The notes: generated by a model from the sequence alone, not told the origin. A stretch of DNA of 64,000 nucleotides from Salipiger sp. CCB-MM3 (GCF_001687105.1 NZ_CP014595.1:1054001-1118000), one strand, 5' to 3'. Shown: positions 51,456 through 64,000, counted from the stretch's first letter. Translations and numbers: made by a program.

Positions 51456-52505
51456 TCAGAGCCCCTGCAACCGCATCGCCGCCCATCGCGCCGCGTCCCG
51501 CACGGTCTCGTCCGGATCGTCGCAGAGCGCCAGCGCAGAGCCCCGCAGATCCCCCCGCCCGGAATTGCCGATGGCATAAAGCACATTGCGCACGAAGCGG
51601 TCGCGCCCGATCCGCTTGATCGGCGAGCCGGAAAACCGCGCTCGGAACCCCGCATCGTCCAGCGCCGCAAGCTCGGCCAGCGGCGGCGCCAGCAGGTCCT
51701 CGCGGGCGTGATATTTCACCTCCGCCGCGCGCTCGGCAAATTTGTTCCACGGACAGGCCGCGAGGCAATCGTCGCAGCCGTAGATGCGGTTGCCCATGAG
51801 CGCGCGCAGGTCTTCATCCACCGGGCCGTGATGCTCGATGGTCAGGTAGGAGATGCAGCGCCGCGCGTCGATCTGATAGGGCGCGGGAAAGGCCTGCGTC
51901 GGGCAAGCATCCAGACAGGCCCGGCACGAGCCACAATGGTCGCGCTCGGCAGCATCCGCCGGCAGATCCAGCGTGGTGAAGATCGAGCCCAGAAAGAACC
52001 ACGAGCCCAGCTCGCGGCTCACAAGATTGGTGTGCTTGCCCTGCCAGCCCAAGCCCGCCGCCTGCCCCAGCGGCTTTTCCATCACCGGCGCAGTGTCGAC
52101 AAAGACCTTGATCTGCGGCGCATCGCCCTCGCGCCCCGCCGCGTCGATGAGCCAGCGCCCCAGCCGCTTCAGCCGCTTCTTCACCACGTCATGATAATCG
52201 CGGTTCTGCGCGTAGACCGAGATCGCCGCCTGCTCCGGGCACTCCAGCACCGCCCGCGGATCATGCTCCGGCCCATAGTTCTCGGCCAGCATGATCACCG
52301 ACCGCGCCTCAGGCCAGAGCGCCGAAGGATCGCCGCGCCAATGGGTGCGCTCGGCCATCCAGCCCATCTGCCCGTGACGCCCCGCCTCGAGAAACTCCGC
52401 CAGCCGTCCGGCCGCCTCCGGCACATCCCACGGGCGGCAGATGCGGCAGGCGGCAAAGCCCACCTCCGACGCCTCCGCCAGCAGCCGTGCCTTCAGATCA
52501 TCCAA
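51456..52505 (-). CDS. queG: Epoxyqueuosine reductase QueG
   Basis: Last step of queuosine synthesis in tRNA: reduction of epoxyqueuosine, cobalamin-dependent with two 4Fe-4S clusters. Cluster ligands are in [16 protein letters not shown] and [15 protein letters not shown]; the HEAT-like C-terminus ([27 protein letters not shown]) is typical of the long form. TTG at 52505 (LDDLKARLL) is chosen as start, giving 349 residues: GAGGAAGG lies 8 bases upstream and no ATG fits. The ribosome site comes from the end of a dispersed repeat. Confidence 0.9.
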   Translation of the reverse strand: MDDLKARLLAEASEVGFAACRICRPWDVPEAAGRLAEFLEAGRHGQMGWMAERTHWRGDPSALWPEARSVIMLAENYGPEHDPRAVLECPEQAAISVYAQNRDYHDVVKKRLKRLGRWLIDAAGREGDAPQIKVFVDTAPVMEKPLGQAAGLGWQGKHTNLVSRELGSWFFLGSIFTTLDLPADAAERDHCGSCRACLDACPTQAFPAPYQIDARRCISYLTIEHHGPVDEDLRALMGNRIYGCDDCLAACPWNKFAERAAEVKYHAREDLLAPPLAELAALDDAGFRARFSGSPIKRIGRDRFVRNVLYAIGNSGRGDLRGSALALCDDPDETVRDAARWAAMRLQGL

Positions 52506-52517
52506 GCGTCCGCCCTT

Positions 52518-52582
52518 CCTCTTGGCGAAAATATCCCGGGGGTGAGGCGCGCCAGCGCCGAGGGGGCAGCGCCCCCTCCTCG
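52518..52582 (-). repeat. Dispersed intergenic repeat, copy 2
   Basis: On the minus strand: a GAGGGGGCGCTGCCCCCTC hairpin, a GCGC-rich middle, CCCCCGGGATATTTTCGCCAAGAGGAAG. Same organisation as copy 3 at 53411-53470 and, in shorter form, copy 1 at 42403. It directly abuts the queG start. Confidence 0.7.
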
Positions 52583-52615
52583 ATGCCCCTCCCAACAAGC
52601 CTCGGTAATCCGGCC

Positions 52616-53281
52616 TCAGAAGTCGAGATCGGCGTAATGCGCGGGCTGCGGGAAGCCGGGGATTTGATCGGCGAGGATCGAGCGGAAGGCCGGGCGCGAT
52701 TTGATCTTGGCGTACCAATCCTTCACCGCCGCCGAGCGGTTCCAATCCACGTCCGAGATATAGTCGAGCGACGACAGATGCGCCGCGGCGGCGAAATCCG
52801 CCAGCGTCATCACGTCTCCCGCCAGCCAGCGCCGGTGGTCGAGCAGCCACGCCATGTAATCGAGGTGATATTTGATCGCCTTGGCCCCGGCCTTCACGTT
52901 CTTGCTGTCGGGAAAGCCGGTCTTCATGATCTTCTTGTTCACCCGCTCGTAGAGCAGCTTCGAAGTGACCTCATTGTGGAACTTGTCGTCGAACCAGCCG
53001 ACGAGGCGGCGCACCTCGTAGCGCGCATCGGGCGAACGCGGCAGCAGCGCGGGCTCGGGGTATTTCTCTTCGAGCCATTCGCAGATGGCGGCGCTTTCGG
53101 ACATGGTCTTGCCGTCGATGCGCAGCACCGGGACCTTGGCCGCCGGGTTGCGGCGCAGGAAATCCGCGTCCTGCTCCCAGTAGCGCTCTTCGACCAGCTC
53201 ACATTCGATCTTCTTTTCTGCGAGGCTCAGGCGGACCTTGCGGCAGAACGGCGAAAGCGGCACGTGGTAAAGCTTGGCCAT
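52616..53281 (-). CDS. Glutathione S-transferase family protein
   Basis: A 221-residue GST-like protein. The thioredoxin-like N-domain has [18 protein letters not shown] (a CRKV rather than CxxC site) and [22 protein letters not shown] for glutathione binding. The helical C-domain includes [23 protein letters not shown] 53281 (MAKLYHVP) chosen; the extension to 53350 lacks family likeness. Substrate unknown. Confidence 0.92.
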   Translation of the reverse strand: MAKLYHVPLSPFCRKVRLSLAEKKIECELVEERYWEQDADFLRRNPAAKVPVLRIDGKTMSESAAICEWLEEKYPEPALLPRSPDARYEVRRLVGWFDDKFHNEVTSKLLYERVNKKIMKTGFPDSKNVKAGAKAIKYHLDYMAWLLDHRRWLAGDVMTLADFAAAAHLSSLDYISDVDWNRSAAVKDWYAKIKSRPAFRSILADQIPGFPQPAHYADLDF

Positions 53282-53410
53282 ATAAGACTGCGGCTCCGAA
53301 TGCTGTGGGAAATCTCTCGCCTGTTTGCCGTGAAAGCGGCGGCGTTTCAACAGGGCATGAGGACACGGGCGGGTGATGGCCGGATGTGGCCCCGGTTGGG
53401 AGGCGGTTTC

Positions 53411-53470
53411 GGGGGCGCTGCCCCCGCCGCGCTCTGCGCGGCTCCCCCGGCGTATTTTTAAAGAGAAGAA
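53411..53470 (+). repeat. Dispersed intergenic repeat, copy 3
   Basis: GGGGGCGCTGCCCCCGCCGC hairpin, CTCCCCCGGCGTATTTTTAAAGAGAAG. Located between mtgA and the GST gene. Closest to copy 2. Confidence 0.7.
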
Positions 53471-53500
53471 GCCCCTGGCGGCGAAACCCTGCGCGGCGGC

Positions 53501-54265
53501 TTATTCGAAACAGGCCGCGCGCCCGTCACGGGCGATGGTGGCGGCGCCGTCGCGGATCTGCGCGGCGCGGCGCTGCACGAAGTTCGACGGGCGCGACGCC
53601 GAGCGGTCCTTGGGATCGGGCAGGATCGCCGCGAGCCGGGCCGCCTGCGTCGAGCTGAGATCGGCTGGCGCCACGCCGAAGTAATGCCGCGCGGCGGCCT
53701 CGACCCCGAAGACGCCCTCATCGAACTCGGCGACATTCATATAGACCTCGAGGATCCGGCGTTTCGGCCAGAGCGCCTCCATCAGCGGGGTGATCGAAGC
53801 CTCCAGCGCCTTGCGCGGCCAGCTGCGCCCCTGCCAGAGGAAGGCGTTCTTCACCACCTGCTGGCTGATCGTCGAGGCGCCGCGGTTGCCGCCCTCGGCG
53901 ATGGCGGCGCGGATCGCCCGCATGTCAAAGCCCCAATGGGTGCAGAAATTCGCATCCTCGGCGGCGACCAGCGCGCGCATCATCACCGGCGCCACATCCT
54001 CGGCATCGACCCAATCATAGGCCACCGGCTGGCCGAGCCTGCGGCCCTCGCTCCACATGTAGAACGTGCCGGGCGGGTTGATGAAACGGTAGCTCAGCAC
54101 CGCCAGCACGGTCAGCGCCACCAGCAGCAGCGCCGCCTGCACCGCGCGCCGCACCAGCCCGCCGAGGGGCTTTGACCGCGATGCGGCCCCGCCCGCCTTG
54201 CCGGGTTTGCCAGACTTGCCGGTCTTTCTCGATTTGCCTGCGGTGTTTTTTGCTGCGCGCGCCAT
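53501..54265 (-). CDS. mtgA: Monofunctional biosynthetic peptidoglycan transglycosylase
   Basis: Polymerises lipid II into glycan strands; family GT51 without a transpeptidase domain. It has 254 residues: Lys/Gly-rich cytoplasmic tail (about 1-35), one membrane anchor (AVQAALLLVALTVLAVLSYR), then the GT51 domain. The first catalytic Glu is in VAAEDANFCTHWGFD, with GASTISQQVVKNAFLW, and RRILEVYMNVAEFDEGVFG. ATG 54265 is preferred over 54295. Confidence 0.95.
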   Translation of the reverse strand: MARAAKNTAGKSRKTGKSGKPGKAGGAASRSKPLGGLVRRAVQAALLLVALTVLAVLSYRFINPPGTFYMWSEGRRLGQPVAYDWVDAEDVAPVMMRALVAAEDANFCTHWGFDMRAIRAAIAEGGNRGASTISQQVVKNAFLWQGRSWPRKALEASITPLMEALWPKRRILEVYMNVAEFDEGVFGVEAAARHYFGVAPADLSSTQAARLAAILPDPKDRSASRPSNFVQRRAAQIRDGAATIARDGRAACFE

Positions 54266-54328
54266 GGCGCCAGACTTACACGTCGCGGCGGGCATGGAAA
54301 AGCATCTCGCGCATCCAGCAAAGGGAAA

Positions 54329-54351
54329 CGCCCGGACCTATGGCCCGGGCG
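54329..54351 (-). terminator. Terminator after gltB
   Basis: CGCCCGG / CCGGGCG stem with a 9-base loop; on the minus strand it is followed by TTTCCCTTT, 35 bp beyond the gltB stop. Confidence 0.7.
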
Positions 54352-54385
54352 CTGCGATCTTTGCGATGGCGGTGGCGGTGGCGGA

Positions 54386-58927
<4,542 letters not shown>

Positions 58928-59025
58928 GGCTTAGCACCTCCATGGAAGGCCGCGCTGCGGCCGGGATACGTGGCTGGCGCGCGAGGCGCCGAATGAGATG
59001 GCGCGGGACCGCGCCGGAATGAAGT

Positions 59026-59101
59026 TGCGGCTCAGGCGCCGCGGGTCAGTCGTGCGGCTCAGGCGCCGCTGACAAGCTCTTGCGGCTCAAGCGCCGCTGA
59101 C
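59026..59101. repeat. Three imperfect tandem copies of a TGCGGCTCAGGCGCCGCTGAC unit
   Basis: Units start at 59026, 59053 and 59081 (spacing 27 and 28). The third contains the stop codon of the GFA-family gene; copies 1 and 2 repeat its last codons (Val-Ser-Gly-Ala-stop on the minus strand). Confidence 0.9.
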
Positions 59102-59524
59102 GTCCGAGCCGAATTTCTTCAGCGTCTCGACGCGGGTGTATGTCGGGTGGCCCCCGGAAAGCGCCCAGCTGTCCGGCTTTTCGTCCGAGAAGATTTCGCT
59201 CTTCATCTCGAACCCGTTGCCGTCATCCAGAAGCCCGAGGCAGACCTCGTACTCCCCTGCCCCGTCGACCCCCTTGTCGTAGCGGTACCAGAGCACCGAA
59301 CCGCAGGTGCCGCAGAAGTGGCGCGAGGCCCAACTCGAGCTGCGGAAGCTGCGGATCGCCTCGGCCCCCTCGATCTGCATCGCCGCCTCGGGCACGTTCA
59401 CCGCGAACAGCGCGGATCCGGCCCAGCGGCGGCACTGCTCGCAATGGCAGACGCCGAAATTGCCGAACTCGGTCACGGTGAAGCGCACCGCGCCACAGAG
59501 GCAATGTCCGGTCTTCTGCGTCAT
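59087..59524 (-). CDS. GFA family (glutathione-dependent formaldehyde-activating enzyme-like) protein
   Basis: A 145-residue zinc protein of the GFA/CENP-V fold. Zinc ligands: GHCLCGAVRF, CHCEQCRRW and FCGTCGSVLWYRY. The start ATG 59524 (MTQKTGHCLC) is set by the first zinc motif. It lies between gltD and gltB on the same strand, an insertion into the glutamate synthase pair. True substrate unknown; the formaldehyde name is a family label. Confidence 0.9.
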   Translation of the reverse strand: MTQKTGHCLCGAVRFTVTEFGNFGVCHCEQCRRWAGSALFAVNVPEAAMQIEGAEAIRSFRSSSWASRHFCGTCGSVLWYRYDKGVDGAGEYEVCLGLLDDGNGFEMKSEIFSDEKPDSWALSGGHPTYTRVETLKKFGSDVSGA

Positions 59525-59643
59525 GCTCCGATCCTTTTCTCGGCGAAGGTCGGCAGGGCTGACCTTTCTTTGCGGCTCTCTTCGGGGGCTGCACGCCCCA
59601 TGCGTATGGATTGTGCATGGGATGTGCATCGGTTGTGCAGGGC

Positions 59644-61083
59644 TTACTCGGCGGCGATCGCCGCGAGCTTGTCGAAGTCCTTGAGCACGTGTTCGGCGCA
59701 ATCGCGGCCGTCACGGATCGCCCAGACCACGAGGCTTGCGCCACGCACGATGTCACCCACCGCATAGACGCCCGGAAGACCGGTGCGGCCCGAGGTGAAC
59801 TCGGCTTTGATGGTGCCCCAGCGGGTCACTTCCAGCTCGGGCGCGCCCCACAGCGTCGGCAGCTCTTCCGGCTCGAAGCCAAGCGCCTTGATCACCAGAT
59901 CGGCGGGCTCTTCGTAGTCGGCACCCTCGATCACTTCGGGCGACTGGCGGCCCGTTGCATCAGGCAGGCCAAGGCGCATCTTCTGGACCATCACGGCCTC
60001 GACAGACGCATCCCCCTTGAAGCCCTTGGGCGCGGTCAGCCATTCGAACTGCACGCCTTCTTCCTCGGCGTTGGCGGTCTCGCGCTGCGAGCCCGGCATG
60101 TTGGCACGGTCGCGGCGATAGAGACATTTCACGCTTTCGGCGCCCTGACGGATCGCGGTGCGCAGGCAGTCCATGGCGGTGTCACCGCCGCCGATGACCA
60201 CGACCTTCTTGCCCTTGGCGTTCAGCTCGCCGCTTTCGAACTCGGGCACGGTGTCGCCGAAGTTGGCGGTGCGGTTCGAGGCGGTGAGATAGTCGATCGC
60301 CTTGACGATGCCCTTGGCACCCGCGCCGGGGCCGCGCAGGTCGCGCGACTTGTAGACGCCGGTGGCGATGATCACCGCGTCATGCTGATCGCGGATCTCG
60401 TCAAAGCTCATGTCCTCGCCGACGTTGCAGTTGTAGACGAAGCGCACGCCGCCGTCCTCAAGCTGCTTGATACGGCGCATCACCACGTCTTTCTCGAGCT
60501 TGAAGCCCGGAATGCCGTAGGTCAGCAGGCCGCCGCCACGGTCGTAGCGGTCATAGACTGTGACCTGCACGCCCGCGCGGCGCAGCATGTCGGCGGCCGC
60601 AAGGCCGCCGGGGCCCGCGCCAATGATGCCAACGCTTTCGTCACGTTCCGAAACCGGCGCGGCGGGCTTCACCCAGCCCTGCTCCCACGCGGTGTCGGTG
60701 ATGTATTTTTCGACAGAGCCGATGGTCACGGTTCCGTGACCAGACTGCTCGATCACGCAGTTGCCTTCGCACAGACGGTCCTGCGGGCAGATGCGACCGC
60801 AGATCTCGGGGAAGGTGTTGGTGGCCTGGCTGATCTCGTAGGCTTCTTCCAGACGGCCGGTCGCGGTGAGGCGCAGCCAGTCGGGAATATTGTTGTGCAG
60901 AGGGCAGTGCGACTGGCAGTAGGGCACACCGCATTGGCTGCAGCGGCTCGCCTGCTCCTCGGCCTTGGCCTTTGCGAACTCAGCATAAATTTCGTCGAAG
61001 TCGTGGCTGCGGACACTGGCCTCCCGCTTCTCGGGCATGTCGCGCTCGATCTTCACGAATTTCAGCATGGGTTGCTTTGCCAT
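59644..61083 (-). CDS. gltD: Glutamate synthase small subunit
   Basis: Supplies electrons from NADPH through FAD and two 4Fe-4S clusters to GltB, 479 residues. Cluster Cys: CSQCGVPYCQSHCPLHNNIP and CGRICPQDRLCEGNC. FAD site GIIGAGPGGLAAAD and NADPH site VVVIGGGDTAMDC. Upstream, the 226-bp AT-rich gap to uppP carries operator-like palindromes at 61149-61163 and 61223-61238. Confidence 0.97.
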   Translation of the reverse strand: MAKQPMLKFVKIERDMPEKREASVRSHDFDEIYAEFAKAKAEEQASRCSQCGVPYCQSHCPLHNNIPDWLRLTATGRLEEAYEISQATNTFPEICGRICPQDRLCEGNCVIEQSGHGTVTIGSVEKYITDTAWEQGWVKPAAPVSERDESVGIIGAGPGGLAAADMLRRAGVQVTVYDRYDRGGGLLTYGIPGFKLEKDVVMRRIKQLEDGGVRFVYNCNVGEDMSFDEIRDQHDAVIIATGVYKSRDLRGPGAGAKGIVKAIDYLTASNRTANFGDTVPEFESGELNAKGKKVVVIGGGDTAMDCLRTAIRQGAESVKCLYRRDRANMPGSQRETANAEEEGVQFEWLTAPKGFKGDASVEAVMVQKMRLGLPDATGRQSPEVIEGADYEEPADLVIKALGFEPEELPTLWGAPELEVTRWGTIKAEFTSGRTGLPGVYAVGDIVRGASLVVWAIRDGRDCAEHVLKDFDKLAAIAAE

Positions 61084-61148
61084 GATGCCTTGTCTCCAAG
61101 CAAATCAATCGGTCGGGCTTCATTACAGAAGGTCGAAACCGAATAAAA

Positions 61149-61163
61149 GTCAGACATACTGAC
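61149..61163. promoter_or_regulatory. Operator-like palindrome upstream of gltD
   Basis: GTCAG-ACATA-CTGAC, 66 bp before the gltD start in an AT-rich promoter region that also holds TTGATAAAAATTTGAC. The regulator is not identified. Confidence 0.4.
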
Positions 61164-61222
61164 CTATATTGATAAAAATTTGACTGAAGGCGTCTCGCGC
61201 ACCCATTCTTGATCAAAAAATA

Positions 61223-61238
61223 GGTCCGAAACCGGACC
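61223..61238. promoter_or_regulatory. Inverted repeat between gltD and uppP
   Basis: GGTCCG-AAAC-CGGACC, 140 bp before gltD and 72 bp before uppP. It could be an operator or an RNA hairpin in the leader of either gene. Confidence 0.4.
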
Positions 61239-61309
61239 AATTTCACTCTTTCCCCCTGAAAACCAAGGGCCTATAGCGGAAGAGGTTATTTCAGCGGAGA
61301 CCAGAGTAT

Positions 61310-62113
61310 ATGCCCCTGTCTCAACTTATTCTCCTCGCCCTGATCCAGGGCATTACCGAGTTTCTCCCCATTTCCTCCTCCGGTCACCTGATTCTTCTGC
61401 CGAATCTCACGGGCATGGACGATCAGGGGCAGGTCATCGACGTGGCGGTCCATGTGGGCACGCTTTTTGCTGTGGTGCTGTATTTCTGGTCAGACGTGAG
61501 AACCGGTCTCGCGGGTGTGCCGCGGATGCTCACCGGCAAGATCGACACTCCCGGCTCCAAGCTCGCCTTCCTGCTCGCGGTCGCCACTGTGCCGGTGATC
61601 CTGATCGGGCTGATCCTCAATCTCACCGGCCTTTCGGACATGCTGCGCTCGGTCGCGGTAATCGGCTGGACGATGCTGGTCTTTGGCATCGTGCTGTGGT
61701 GGGCCGACCAGAAGGGCCCGCAGATGAAGACCGAAGAGGATTGGAACCTTGGCGACGCGATCAAGCTGGGCCTCTGGCAGGCCGTCGCGCTGATCCCCGG
61801 CACCTCGCGGTCGGGCATCACCATCACCGGCGCGCGGCAGATGGGCTACACGCGGCACGACGCCGCCAAGATCTCGATGCTGATGTCGATCCCCACGATC
61901 TTCGCCTCTGGCGTGCTGCTGGGCGCAGAGGTGGTCGGCACCGCCGACGCGCAGGCTGCCAAGGACGGCGCCATTGCCGCCGCCTTCGCCTTCGTCTCTG
62001 CCCTGCTTGCGCTGACGCTGATGATGCGGCTGCTGCGATCGGTCAGCTTCACCCCCTATGTGATCTACCGCGTGATCCTTGGGGTCATCCTGCTGGTCTA
62101 CGCTTACAGCTGA
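61310..62113 (+). CDS. uppP: Undecaprenyl-diphosphatase
   Basis: Recycles the lipid carrier of cell-wall synthesis by hydrolysing undecaprenyl diphosphate; overproduction gives bacitracin resistance in other bacteria. It has 267 residues and about eight spans. Both active-site motifs are intact: QGITEFLPISSSGHLIL at the N-terminus and ALIPGTSRSGITITGAR near residue 165. Divergent from gltD. Confidence 0.97.
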   Translation: MPLSQLILLALIQGITEFLPISSSGHLILLPNLTGMDDQGQVIDVAVHVGTLFAVVLYFWSDVRTGLAGVPRMLTGKIDTPGSKLAFLLAVATVPVILIGLILNLTGLSDMLRSVAVIGWTMLVFGIVLWWADQKGPQMKTEEDWNLGDAIKLGLWQAVALIPGTSRSGITITGARQMGYTRHDAAKISMLMSIPTIFASGVLLGAEVVGTADAQAAKDGAIAAAFAFVSALLALTLMMRLLRSVSFTPYVIYRVILGVILLVYAYS

Positions 62114-62161
62114 GCCCCTGCCCCTGATCCTTCCCCCTAAACCCTGCCCCCTGAAAATGGG

Positions 62162-62194
62162 GAGCCCCGGAGTTCGGGGAAACTCCGGGGCTGT
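62162..62194. terminator. Hairpin after uppP; rest of the 62114-62396 gap empty
   Basis: AGCCCCGGAGT / ACTCCGGGGCT stem with an 8-base loop, followed by GTTG, so lacking a proper T run. Downstream, 62200-62396 contains short inverted repeats but no gene I can support. Confidence 0.45.
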
Positions 62195-62396
62195 TGACCT
62201 ACCCGGGACCGGCGGGGGAGCCGGCAGGGACAGATAATGGGCACGTCAACCTCGCTCGTCTTCACAGCTGCGCGACGGCGCGATAACTTGCAGCTAATTC
62301 AGGGTTTTCCGCCTTTGCAACGAACGGGTTGTGTCCGCGCGGATTCCCGCCAAGGTCGAGTCGCCCTAACGGCGAAAACCCGCCGATAGAGTGACT

Positions 62397-62867
62397 TCAG
62401 ACGCGATGATAAGGACTTCCGGCCAGAATCGAGGCTGCGCGGTAGAGCTGTTCTGACAGCATCACCCGCACCAGCATATGCGGCCAGACCATCTGCCCGA
62501 AAGACAGCGCCATATCCGCCTCGGCCCGCAGTGACGGGTCAATCCCGTCCGCACCGCCGATGACGAAGGCCAGATCCCCCACCCCCTGATCGCGGAAATC
62601 CGCGACCTGCCGGGAGAAGTCGGGGGAGCTCATCAGCCTGCCGCGCTCATCCAGCACACACAGTTTGGCCCCCGAAGGGATCGCCTTGCGCAGCAGCACG
62701 GCTTCGGCGGCCATACCGCCGCCCTTGCGGTCTTCGACTTCTGAAACGCTCACCGGGCCGAGGCCAAGCGCCCGCCCGGTGCGGTCGAACCGCTTAAGAT
62801 AATCGTCAATAAGGTCGCGCTCGGGGCCAGACCGAAGCCGGCCCACGACGCAGAGATGCACGCGCAT
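62397..62867 (-). CDS. rlmH: 23S rRNA (pseudouridine1915-N3)-methyltransferase RlmH
   Basis: SPOUT methyltransferase modifying helix 69 of 23S rRNA, 156 residues, the usual size. Family segments: CVLDERGRLMSSPDFSRQV, FVIGGADGIDPSLR and the knot end MLVRVMLSEQLYRAASILAG with SPYHR at the C-terminus. It follows rsfS by 12 bp, the standard rsfS-rlmH pair. Confidence 0.97.
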   Translation of the reverse strand: MRVHLCVVGRLRSGPERDLIDDYLKRFDRTGRALGLGPVSVSEVEDRKGGGMAAEAVLLRKAIPSGAKLCVLDERGRLMSSPDFSRQVADFRDQGVGDLAFVIGGADGIDPSLRAEADMALSFGQMVWPHMLVRVMLSEQLYRAASILAGSPYHRV

Positions 62868-62879
62868 GAACGCTCCGGA

Positions 62880-63299
62880 TCAGGTCGCGCTCTGGGTCAC
62901 CTTGCCCAGCGGCATCCACATCTTCTCGAGCTGGTAGAACTCGCGCACTTCGGGGCGGAACACATGGACAATCACATCGCCAGTGTCGATCAGCACCCAG
63001 TCACCGGTCTCTTCGCCCTCGGTTTTGGCAAGGACGCCCAGCTCGTGTTTCAGATCCTCGGCAACCTTCTCGGCGATCGAAGCCACCTGCCGCGAGGAGC
63101 GCCCCGAGCAGATTACCATGTGATCGCAGACAGAGGTCTTGCCGCGCAGGTCGATCTGCACGATTTCCTCGGCCTTGTTGTCGTCGAGAGACTTGAGGAC
63201 GGCGGCAAGGATCTGCTCGCTCGTGACCTCGGTATGGGGCAGTGCCGTCATGGGCATCCCCGCATCAGCGGCACCAGCCGCATCGGCAGTAACAGACAG
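62880..63299 (-). CDS. rsfS: Ribosomal silencing factor RsfS
   Basis: Binds uL14 on the large ribosomal subunit and blocks subunit joining in slow growth. The core is DNKAEEIVQIDLRGKTSVCD, HMVICSGRSSRQV and DWVLIDTGDVIVHVF. The start is debatable. A perfect AAGGAGG (63308-63314) lies 8 bases before an in-frame CTG at 63299, with no ATG, GTG or TTG nearby; this gives 139 residues. ATG codons at 63257 and 63251 would give 125 or 123 residues but lack a comparable ribosome site. Paired with rlmH. Confidence 0.9.
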   Translation of the reverse strand: MSVTADAAGAADAGMPMTALPHTEVTSEQILAAVLKSLDDNKAEEIVQIDLRGKTSVCDHMVICSGRSSRQVASIAEKVAEDLKHELGVLAKTEGEETGDWVLIDTGDVIVHVFRPEVREFYQLEKMWMPLGKVTQSAT

Positions 63300-63497
63300 G
63301 ACAGTGTCCTCCTTGGTTGCGCGCGCCGAATGTAACCCCGGCGCAGGGCATGCTCTAAAGATAGCATCGCGGGGCCGTTTTCTCAACGCCGCGGCGAAAG
63401 ACAGCCCTTTAGACAAGGCAGCCGCCTGAATCAACGATGAATCATCAGCGGAATTGGCGGGGCGCCATGCGCCCCGCGCAAGCCGACTCAGCGCGCG

Positions 63498-64000
63498 TCA
63501 CGCGCCCCAGGGGATCCAGACGGTCTGCACCTCGGTCGCCGCCTCGAGGAAGGGCTCGCCCTCCCCCGCCGCCGCGGACCAGTCGCGCGCCTTGCCGTCG
63601 TTGACCCATGTGCGCTTGAGGTTGCCCGCAGCGCCCGCCTCGATGGCTTTCGACAGGTCCGACGAGGAAAAGCTCCACACCGCCTCCACATCCATGTGGC
63701 TGGCAAGGGTCGAGGCAAGCTCTTCATGCGGACCGGTCAGGATGTTGACCACCCCGCCCGGCAGGTCCGACGTGTCGAGCACCTGATAGAAATCCGTCGC
63801 CGCCAACGGGAAGGGCTCGGAGGCGACCAGCACCACGCGGTTACCCATAGCGATAGCGGGCGCCATCACCGACACCAGCCCCAGCAGCGGCGCCTCGTCC
63901 GGGCAGAAGGCACCGATCACACCGGTGGGCTTGCGCAGAGCCAGCGCGGTGCCGCGCAGCGGGACGGGCTTCACCGCACCCTCGTATTTGTCGGCCCAAG
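63498..64000 (-). CDS. Aldehyde dehydrogenase family protein, ALDH16-like C-terminal part (5' end beyond the window)
   Basis: Only the last 167 codons are seen; the frame stays open through the right edge, the visible part beginning WADKYEGAVKP. It is ALDH-like (KPTGVIGAFCPDEAPLLGLV, APAIAMGNRVVLVASE, LPGGVVNILTGPHE). It stops soon after the segment that normally precedes the catalytic Glu and Cys: here GNLKRTWVNDGKARDW replaces the ELGGK region and no catalytic Cys follows. A truncated, non-catalytic second ALDH domain is the hallmark of the ALDH16 family, which includes Rhodobacteraceae enzymes. The catalytic domain would lie off the window. Confidence 0.75.
   Translation of the reverse strand, partial: WADKYEGAVKPVPLRGTALALRKPTGVIGAFCPDEAPLLGLVSVMAPAIAMGNRVVLVASEPFPLAATDFYQVLDTSDLPGGVVNILTGPHEELASTLASHMDVEAVWSFSSSDLSKAIEAGAAGNLKRTWVNDGKARDWSAAAGEGEPFLEAATEVQTVWIPWGA

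Noticed and set aside
42403..53470. Dispersed repeats as insertion sequences
   Set aside because: No transposase frame or terminal repeats with target duplications accompany them; they are short hairpins.
62200..62396. Possible small RNA or riboswitch between uppP and rlmH
   Set aside because: Only short unrelated inverted repeats are seen; no known riboswitch core or promoter-terminator pair could be recognised.

Overview
The window reads as alphaproteobacterial chromosome, most likely Rhodobacteraceae (Roseobacter group). The basis is high GC, the gene repertoire (cydDC-cydABX with a perfect FNR-type box, a hut operon with N-formylglutamate deformylase, an ALDH16-like enzyme) and the protein families DUF6634, DUF6880 and DUF4202. 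No rRNA, tRNA or CRISPR array was seen, and the species cannot be named from this sequence.

Left part, 1-14063: accessory DNA with lower GC and a different codon flavour. It holds a type I restriction-modification operon on the minus strand (hsdM-hsdS-hsdR; hsdR runs off the left edge). After it, on the plus strand, come a DUF6634 gene and a four-gene Tn7-like transposition module: a TnsA-like endonuclease, a TnsB/TniA DDE transposase, a TnsC/TniB ATPase and TniQ, all coupled by 1-4 base overlaps. Behind tniQ are a terminator and then five direct copies of a 16-bp motif with start-to-start spacings of 22, 63, 63 and 21 bp. The array ends in ACA at 14063. I read it as the TnsB-binding terminus of the element. 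No matching left end was found between hsdM and tnsA, so the restriction system may be cargo.

Middle part, 14064-42400: core-type genes. These are a DUF6880 protein; cytochrome bd oxidase (cydX, cydB, cydA) with its CydDC exporter; a DUF4202 protein; a CbiX-like chelatase; an acetamidase; and an RND efflux pair with a divergent TetR regulator. A histidine-utilisation locus follows in two minus-strand operons: an amino-acid ABC transporter plus the hutC repressor, and hutI-hutH-hutG-hutU plus an FAD-linked oxidase. Similar palindromic HutC-like sites precede both operons. A NtaA-type flavin monooxygenase is divergent to hutI.

Right part, 42400-64000: mostly housekeeping and envelope genes. 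They include an AI-2E family transporter, a DUF4239-like protein, a YihY/BrkB protein, a periplasmic ClpP-like protein, a lipid-kinase family protein coupled to a metallophosphoesterase, ExoD, MsrA/MsrB, QueG, a glutathione S-transferase, MtgA, glutamate synthase (gltB, gltD, with a GFA-family gene between them), UppP, RlmH, RsfS and the 3' part of an ALDH16-like gene cut by the right edge. A dispersed GC-rich repeat ending in GTATTTT-like sequence occurs three times in intergenic DNA.
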